NCBI GenBank assembly: GCA_002729525.1
Contig: PBYI01000046.1
Location: 1-64,000, forward strand
Length of the DNA stretch: 64,000 nucleotides
Origin: Nocardioides sp.
GTDB taxonomy: Bacteria; Actinomycetota; Actinomycetes; Propionibacteriales; Nocardioidaceae
Reading direction: 5' to 3'
Shown: one piece after another, positions 59,783-64,000 of the stretch
Layout: the number at the start of each line of letters is the position of its first letter
Numbering within the stretch: the first letter of the stretch is position 1
Made by a program: the position numbers and the translations under genes
Notes under the pieces: generated by a model
Databases searched by the model: none
What the model was told of the DNA's origin: nothing
The model's input: only the letters and a program-made list of their open reading frames with translations

Positions 59783-60247
59783 ATGACGCAGACTCAGCCG
59801 ACTGACGTGCCCGACCTCGCGAGCATGGACGGCTACGAGCAGCTCATGGCGATGCGCGACGGGCTCCTGCCGCACGCCCCGATCAGCGACACCATCGGGA
59901 TGTCCGACTTCGACGGCGAGCGCGGCTCCATCCGGGTCGACCTGGTCCCCGAGCACCGGCACTACAACCCGCTCGGCACCGTCCACGGTGGCGTGCTGTC
60001 CACGCTACTGGACACCGCCGCCGGCTGCTCGGTGCACTCCACGCTCGCGGCGGGGGAGGGGTACACCAGCCTCGACCTCACCGTGAAGTTCCTCCGTCCC
60101 GCCACCGTCGAGTCCGGCCGGCTCCGGGCGACCGGCTCGGTGCTCTCACGTGGACGCCGCACCGCGTTGGCCGAGGCCCAGATCCACGACGAGCAGGGAC
60201 GTCTGGTGGCGCACGCGACGTCGAGCTGCATGATCTTCGGCGCCTGA
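59783..60247 (+). CDS. PaaI-type hotdog thioesterase
   Basis: This 154-aa hotdog-fold protein has the helix segment HYNPLGTVHGGVLSTLLDTA and a following beta strand DLTVKFLRPA, the PaaI/acyl-CoA thioesterase pattern. The Asp in LLDTAAG fits the usual catalytic acid. It hydrolyses an acyl- or aryl-CoA of unknown identity. Its gene is probably controlled by the divergent HxlR regulator. Confidence 0.93.
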   Translation: MTQTQPTDVPDLASMDGYEQLMAMRDGLLPHAPISDTIGMSDFDGERGSIRVDLVPEHRHYNPLGTVHGGVLSTLLDTAAGCSVHSTLAAGEGYTSLDLTVKFLRPATVESGRLRATGSVLSRGRRTALAEAQIHDEQGRLVAHATSSCMIFGA

Positions 60248-60266
60248 CCGTCCTACGCCGGCTCCG

Positions 60267-61175
60267 CTAGGGCCGACGGCGCAGGGTGGTGCAGGTCGCC
60301 GGGTCGTCGTGGGTGAACGCCACCCCGGCGTACGGCAGGGACACCGGGTGCTGCGCGGCGAGGTGGGCCCCGGGCCACGGCAGGTACGGCGCGGCGGGCA
60401 GCGCGCGCACGGCGCTCGGGTCGACCCGGGCCACCGACCGCTCGAGCAGCGCCGTCCACCGCGCGACCCCGGGTCCGGGCACGGCGTGGCGGTAGGACGA
60501 GCCGGTCTGGTGGGTGCCGTCCTCGATGAGCGACGACCGACCCGTGCGGGTGTCGAGCGTCGGGTCGGCGAGCACCTGGGTGCGCCACGGCACCAGGTGG
60601 GTGCGCGGGCGGGTGCGGGCGATCCGCCGGTGCCACCGGTCGTAGCGACGCAGCAGCTCGTCCAGGCCCCGCTGCACCCGGCCGGCGCCCACCCGCACCA
60701 CCTGGAGCAGGTGGACGTGCGTCGTCGCCGGCAGCAGGTCGAGCGTGCGCACCAGCCGGCGGCGGGTCCACTCCTCGGGGTCGGCCGGGTTGGTGCCCAG
60801 CGCGACGACGACGTGCGCCGGCGAGGGGTCGACCCGGTGCAGCTGGCGGCGCAGGAGGCGCGGCAGCGCGGCCGGCTGGCGACCCGGGCAGTAGTCGAGC
60901 CACCAGTCGGGCTGGCGGGTGGCCAGCACGTCCGCGGCCCGCATCAGGGTGCTGTCGCCGAGCACGACCACCCCGCCGCGGCGACGGGCCGCGGGCGTCG
61001 GGGTCGGACCGGCCTCCTGGCTCGGGGTGGCGCTCGGCCCGACCGACCCGCCCGAGCCTGCGGTCCCCGCCGAGGGTGCCGCGCCGAGCACGAGCGCCGC
61101 GAGCAGGGCGGCGACCAGCCCGACGTACCGGCGGCGGGCGGTGCGGGGGGGGCGGGGGGGGCGGGGGGAGGGCAT
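60267..61175 (-). CDS. Secreted SGNH hydrolase-like protein
   Basis: This 302-aa protein has a Pro/Arg-rich start, a membrane or signal segment (VGLVAALLAALVLGAAPSAG) and a Ser/Pro linker. An SGNH domain follows: block I VVLGDSTLMRAAD, block III VVVALGTNP (Gly/Asn oxyanion hole) and block V IEDGTHQTG (Asp-His). The first codons are encoded in runs of C (plus-strand G runs at 61145-61168), which could slip. It is not closely similar to the SGNH pair at 31511 and 37670. The substrate is unknown. Confidence 0.8.
   Translation of the reverse strand: MPSPRPPRPPRTARRRYVGLVAALLAALVLGAAPSAGTAGSGGSVGPSATPSQEAGPTPTPAARRRGGVVVLGDSTLMRAADVLATRQPDWWLDYCPGRQPAALPRLLRRQLHRVDPSPAHVVVALGTNPADPEEWTRRRLVRTLDLLPATTHVHLLQVVRVGAGRVQRGLDELLRRYDRWHRRIARTRPRTHLVPWRTQVLADPTLDTRTGRSSLIEDGTHQTGSSYRHAVPGPGVARWTALLERSVARVDPSAVRALPAAPYLPWPGAHLAAQHPVSLPYAGVAFTHDDPATCTTLRRRP
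61145..61168. repeat. Homopolymer G tracts at the start of the SGNH gene
   Basis: G8 (61145-61152), G8 (61154-61161) and G6 (61163-61168), separated by single C bases, fall within codons about 3-11 of the gene at 61175. Such tracts are prone to slippage and also to sequencing error. Confidence 0.8.
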
Positions 61176-61275
61176 GACGCCACCATGATGGCGCGACCGG
61201 AGCCTCCGCGTCCGCGACTTCGGGCCACCCGGTGGAGGAGCCGAGCGGTGTCCTGGTCCTGCCAGACTGAGCGGC

Positions 61276-62067
61276 ATGAGCGACCGCCCCGCCGTGGAGA
61301 CCTGGCTGACCGACATGGACGGAGTGCTCGTCCACGAGGAGGTGCCGATCGACGGCGCCTCCGACTTCCTCGACGCGCTCAAGGACTCCGGCCTGGAGTT
61401 CATGGTGCTGACCAACAACTCCATCTACACCCCGCGCGACCTGTGCGCCCGGCTCTCGGCCAGCGGGCTGGAGGTCCCCGAGGAACGGATCTGGACCTCC
61501 GCGCTGGCGACCGCGGCGTTCCTCGACGAGCAGCGGCCGGGCGGGTCGGCGTACGTCGTGGGGGAGGCGGGCCTGACGACCGCCATGCACGAGGTGGGCT
61601 ACGTGCTGACCGACCGCGACCCCGACTACGTCGTGCTGGGCGAGACCCGCACCTACTCCTTCGAGGCGATCACCCGCGCGATCCGGCTCATCGACGCCGG
61701 CGCGCGGTTCATCGCCACCAACCCCGACCCCAGCGGACCCAGCCGCGAGGGCCGGCTCCCGGCGACCGGCTCGGTGGCAGCGCTGGTCAGCACCGCCACC
61801 AACCGCAAGCCCTACTTCGTCGGCAAGCCCAACGCGCTGATGATGCGCTCGGCGCTCAACCGGCTCCAGGCGCACTCCGAGACGACCGTGATGGTCGGGG
61901 ACCGGATGGACACCGACGTCATCGCCGGGCTCGAGGCCGGTCTGCGCACCGCGCTGGTGCTCAGCGGGTCGACGAGCAAGGAGGAGGTCGAGGTCTTCCC
62001 CTACCGCGCCGGCATGGTCGTCGACTCGGTCAAGGACCTCGTGAAAGTGGTCCGCGAGGGCTGGTGA
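61276..62067 (+). CDS. HAD-superfamily IIA hydrolase (NagD-like)
   Basis: This 263-aa phosphatase has motif I WLTDMDGVLVHE, motif II FMVLTNNS, the Lys motif in YFVGKPNALMM and motif IV VMVGDRMDTDVIAG. It is the subclass IIA layout of NagD/PNPase-like sugar phosphatases. The substrate is unknown. CAGACT lies 7 nt before the ATG and may be a weak -10 box. Confidence 0.93.
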   Translation: MSDRPAVETWLTDMDGVLVHEEVPIDGASDFLDALKDSGLEFMVLTNNSIYTPRDLCARLSASGLEVPEERIWTSALATAAFLDEQRPGGSAYVVGEAGLTTAMHEVGYVLTDRDPDYVVLGETRTYSFEAITRAIRLIDAGARFIATNPDPSGPSREGRLPATGSVAALVSTATNRKPYFVGKPNALMMRSALNRLQAHSETTVMVGDRMDTDVIAGLEAGLRTALVLSGSTSKEEVEVFPYRAGMVVDSVKDLVKVVREGW

Positions 62068-62133
62068 CCCATCCGGTCGGCGGAGGGCACCGAACGACTG
62101 GTGTTCCCCACGAGTCGACACGGAAGGCGTCCG

Positions 62134-62847
62134 ATGACCCTCCACACCACCACCCGCAGCACCCGCACCGCGACCCGGCCGAGCCGCTCGCGCCGGGCCC
62201 GCACCGTCGCCGGCGTCGCCGGCCTGCTGATGCTCGCGGTCCCGCTGGCCGCCTGCGGCAGCGAGAACGACGAGAGCGGCAGCCAGGAGCGGGTCGAGGC
62301 GCTCGCCGAGCTGCCCGACCTGAACAACGGCCAGCAGACCGAGATCGAGCTCGACCCCGGCTTCCTCGAGGCGCTCGACACCCTCGGCCTCACGCCCGGC
62401 GTGGTGGGTGACGCCGGGCTGGACGGTGCGACGCTGTCGTTCCCGATCACCGGCGGCAACGTGTCGCTCTTCGAGCCCGGCTCGGTGCCCAACTACGTGA
62501 CCGGCCAGATCTTCCACGAGAACTCCGGCCTGTCGCTCACCGCCGGCGACACCGTCGTCAAGCTCGCCAACTTCAATGTCGACCCGGAGTTCTCCCGCGT
62601 CTACGGCGACGTCGAGCTCAACGGCGACATCGTCGCGCTGAGCGCCTACCTGTTCCGTCTCAACGGCAGCACCCTGCAGCCCATCGAGACCGACGACGCC
62701 GGCAACACCGTGCTCACCGGCAGCGGCGTGTTCGTCTCCGACGTGGCCGCCGGCCTGCTCAACGACACCTTCGGCACCGACGCGGTGACCGACCAGCTCC
62801 AGGTCGGGGTCGCGACCGTCACGGTCGGCACGCCCACCGACGGCTGA
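62134..62847 (+). CDS. Lipoprotein of unknown function
   Basis: This 237-aa protein has an Arg-rich signal with twin Arg-like pairs (RSRRARTVAGVAG), a lipobox LAAC (Cys near residue 41) and a beta-rich exported domain (LDGATLSFPITGGNVSLFEP, GDTVVKLANFNVDPEFSRVY). Similar secreted domains are annotated as hypothetical in actinobacteria. GGAAGG lies upstream of the ATG at 62134; an in-frame GTG at 62101 is less likely. A strong hairpin follows. Confidence 0.82.
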   Translation: MTLHTTTRSTRTATRPSRSRRARTVAGVAGLLMLAVPLAACGSENDESGSQERVEALAELPDLNNGQQTEIELDPGFLEALDTLGLTPGVVGDAGLDGATLSFPITGGNVSLFEPGSVPNYVTGQIFHENSGLSLTAGDTVVKLANFNVDPEFSRVYGDVELNGDIVALSAYLFRLNGSTLQPIETDDAGNTVLTGSGVFVSDVAAGLLNDTFGTDAVTDQLQVGVATVTVGTPTDG

Positions 62848-62871
62848 CCGCACCGGCACCCGCACGACGTA

Positions 62872-62907
62872 CCGCGGCCCGACCTCCGCCGGAGGTCCGG
62901 GCCGCGG
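62872..62907. terminator. Bidirectional terminator hairpin
   Basis: A 16-bp stem, CCGCGGCCC plus GACCTCC on the left (62872-62887) and GGAGGTC plus GGGCCGCGG on the right, with one bulged C at 62898 and loop GCC. It lies between the convergent lipoprotein and MFS genes. Confidence 0.8.
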
Positions 62908-62939
62908 CGTCCACGGGGCTCGGTCGAGACGGGTCGGGG

Positions 62940-64000
62940 TCAGTCCAGGTCGCCGACCCCGACGGCCTCGCCCTCGGCCCGGCTGTGCTCGGCCGGGGCG
63001 TGCTCGTCGCGCAGGTAGCGCGCGCCGTACGCCATGACGCCGACGGCGATCGCCACGGCGACCGCGCCCATCCAGAAGGGCGCGTGCACCGAGACGTCCT
63101 CGCCGAGCCGCCCCGCGACGTACGGCGCGAAGGCGCCACCGACGAAGCGGACGAAGGAGTACGCCGCCGACGCGACGCCGCGCTCGACCGGTGCGGCGCC
63201 CATGACGGCCTCGGTGATGACGGTGTTGTTGACGCCCAGGAAGGCGCCGGCGAGCACGACGCAGACAATGAGCGTGGCCTTGGAGTCGGTGAACAGCGCC
63301 ATCACCGCGAGGTCGACGGCGAACAGGCTGAGCGAGGTCAGCACGGTCGGCACCGAGCCGATGGCGCGCTGCAGGCGCGGGGCGACCCACACGGACGTGA
63401 AGGCCAGCAGCAGGCCCCAGCCGAAGAAGACGAAGCCGATCTGGCGGGCGGTCATGTCCAGCGGGAACGGCGTGAACGCCAGCAGCGTGAAGAACCCGAT
63501 GTTGTAGAAGAGGGCGGTCAGCCCGACGAAGAGCAGCCCGCGGTGGCGCAGTGCCTTGAACGGCTCGCTGATCGACTGGCGGTGACCGCTCGGCGGGGTG
63601 GTCGGCAGCAGGAAGGTGGTGGCGACCAGGGCGACCGCCATCAGCACCGCGACGCCGAAGAACGGCGCGCGCCAGGAGATCGAGCCGAGCGCACCGCCGA
63701 GCAGCGGGCCGGCCGCGATGCCGAGGCCCAGGGCGGCCTCGTAGAGGATGATCGCCCGCGCCGTCGAGCCGCGCGCGGAGACCACGATCGTGGCCAGGGC
63801 GGTCGCGATGAACAGCGCGTTGCCCAGGCCCCAGCCGGCGCGGAAGCCGACGATCTGGCCGATCGTGCTCGACGACCCGGCGAGGGCCGCGAAGACGATG
63901 ATGAGCACCAGGCCGACGAGCAGCGTGCGCTTGGCGCCGATCCGGCTGCTCACCACGCCGGTCACCAGCATCGCCACGCCCATGACGGCCATGTAGCTGG
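62940..64000 (-). CDS. MFS transporter, N-terminus beyond window edge
   Basis: The frame is open from the right edge to a stop at 62940, giving at least 353 residues with about ten membrane segments. The loop SRIGAKRTLLVG after the first visible helix is the MFS motif A region, and RAGWGLGNALFIATAL and APVERGVASAAYSFVRFVG are typical of the drug:H+ antiporter family. The C-terminus is acidic. It is probably an efflux pump for an unknown compound. The start codon lies outside the window. Confidence 0.9.
   Translation of the reverse strand, partial: SYMAVMGVAMLVTGVVSSRIGAKRTLLVGLVLIIVFAALAGSSSTIGQIVGFRAGWGLGNALFIATALATIVVSARGSTARAIILYEAALGLGIAAGPLLGGALGSISWRAPFFGVAVLMAVALVATTFLLPTTPPSGHRQSISEPFKALRHRGLLFVGLTALFYNIGFFTLLAFTPFPLDMTARQIGFVFFGWGLLLAFTSVWVAPRLQRAIGSVPTVLTSLSLFAVDLAVMALFTDSKATLIVCVVLAGAFLGVNNTVITEAVMGAAPVERGVASAAYSFVRFVGGAFAPYVAGRLGEDVSVHAPFWMGAVAVAIAVGVMAYGARYLRDEHAPAEHSRAEGEAVGVGDLD

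Noticed and set aside
60253..63390. 1045-residue minus-strand frame over the SGNH, HAD and lipoprotein genes
   Set aside because: Overlaps three supported genes and has no recognisable domain.

Overview
This 64 kb window comes from a very G+C-rich chromosome, most likely an actinobacterium of the Nocardioides type. The evidence is strong G/C third-position bias, frequent GTG starts, 4-nt GTGA/ATGA gene overlaps, a tmRNA tag ending FALAA, a DUF222/HNH paralogue family, a mycothiol-dependent-enzyme family protein, DUF3039 and DUF3048 genes, and a split Ku/LigD repair system. The genus is an inference. Genes are packed tightly, and no stretch longer than about 260-300 bases lacks one. I saw no insertion sequence, integrase, CRISPR array, rRNA or canonical tRNA. 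The only RNA gene recognised is ssrA (tmRNA).

Layout. 1-4400: a truncated DUF222/HNH gene, then ku divergent from a three-gene set (LigD ligase domain, L,D-transpeptidase, LigD polymerase domain). 4569-8972: a signal-peptidase-fold membrane protein, a two-component pair whose kinase looks degenerate, a secreted M23-like protein and an orphan gene. 9027-12786: an SRPBCC-thiolase-enoyl-CoA hydratase triple fusion divergent from a TetR regulator. 12906-17563: a Tad pilus cluster (ATPase, TadB, TadC, small Flp-like pilin, TadE/TadG-like minor pilins). 17825-20347: a Gly/Asn/Lys-rich surface protein with its own sortase, then a CAP-domain protein. 20382-25899: the conserved prfB-ftsE-ftsX-M23 peptidase-smpB block. 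25967-30447: small metabolic enzymes, a second DUF222/HNH gene, and ssrA.

31511-38887 is the most interesting region. Two paralogous secreted SGNH proteins with acidic Pro/Asp/Glu linkers flank a four-gene operon in which every junction overlaps by 4 nt: HAD-UbiA fusion, DprE1-like oxidase, DprE2-like reductase, GT-C-like membrane protein. Together these could make polyprenyl-phosphoryl-D-arabinose, transfer arabinofuranose outside the membrane, and acylate or deacylate the product. The DprE1-like enzyme has Ala where mycobacterial DprE1 has the benzothiazinone-reactive Cys.

38894-64000: a methyltransferase and a zinc dehydrogenase, a low-complexity membrane protein, a Ktr/Trk potassium uptake pair, a YcaQ-like DNA glycosylase, a HIT protein, a 1293-aa secreted metallopeptidase, a FabG-type reductase, a DUF3048 lipoprotein, a TetR regulator beside a striking nested dyad, AlgH, a DUF3039-helicase pair, a three-gene set resembling type VII secretion cargo, an HxlR regulator divergent from a hotdog thioesterase, a third SGNH protein beginning in a homopolymer tract, a HAD phosphatase, a lipoprotein and a truncated MFS transporter.

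Many genes carry TANNNT exactly 6-8 nt before the start codon. This indicates leaderless transcription, and I used it to choose several start sites. Coordinates are for the start I judged best, and alternatives are given in the entries.
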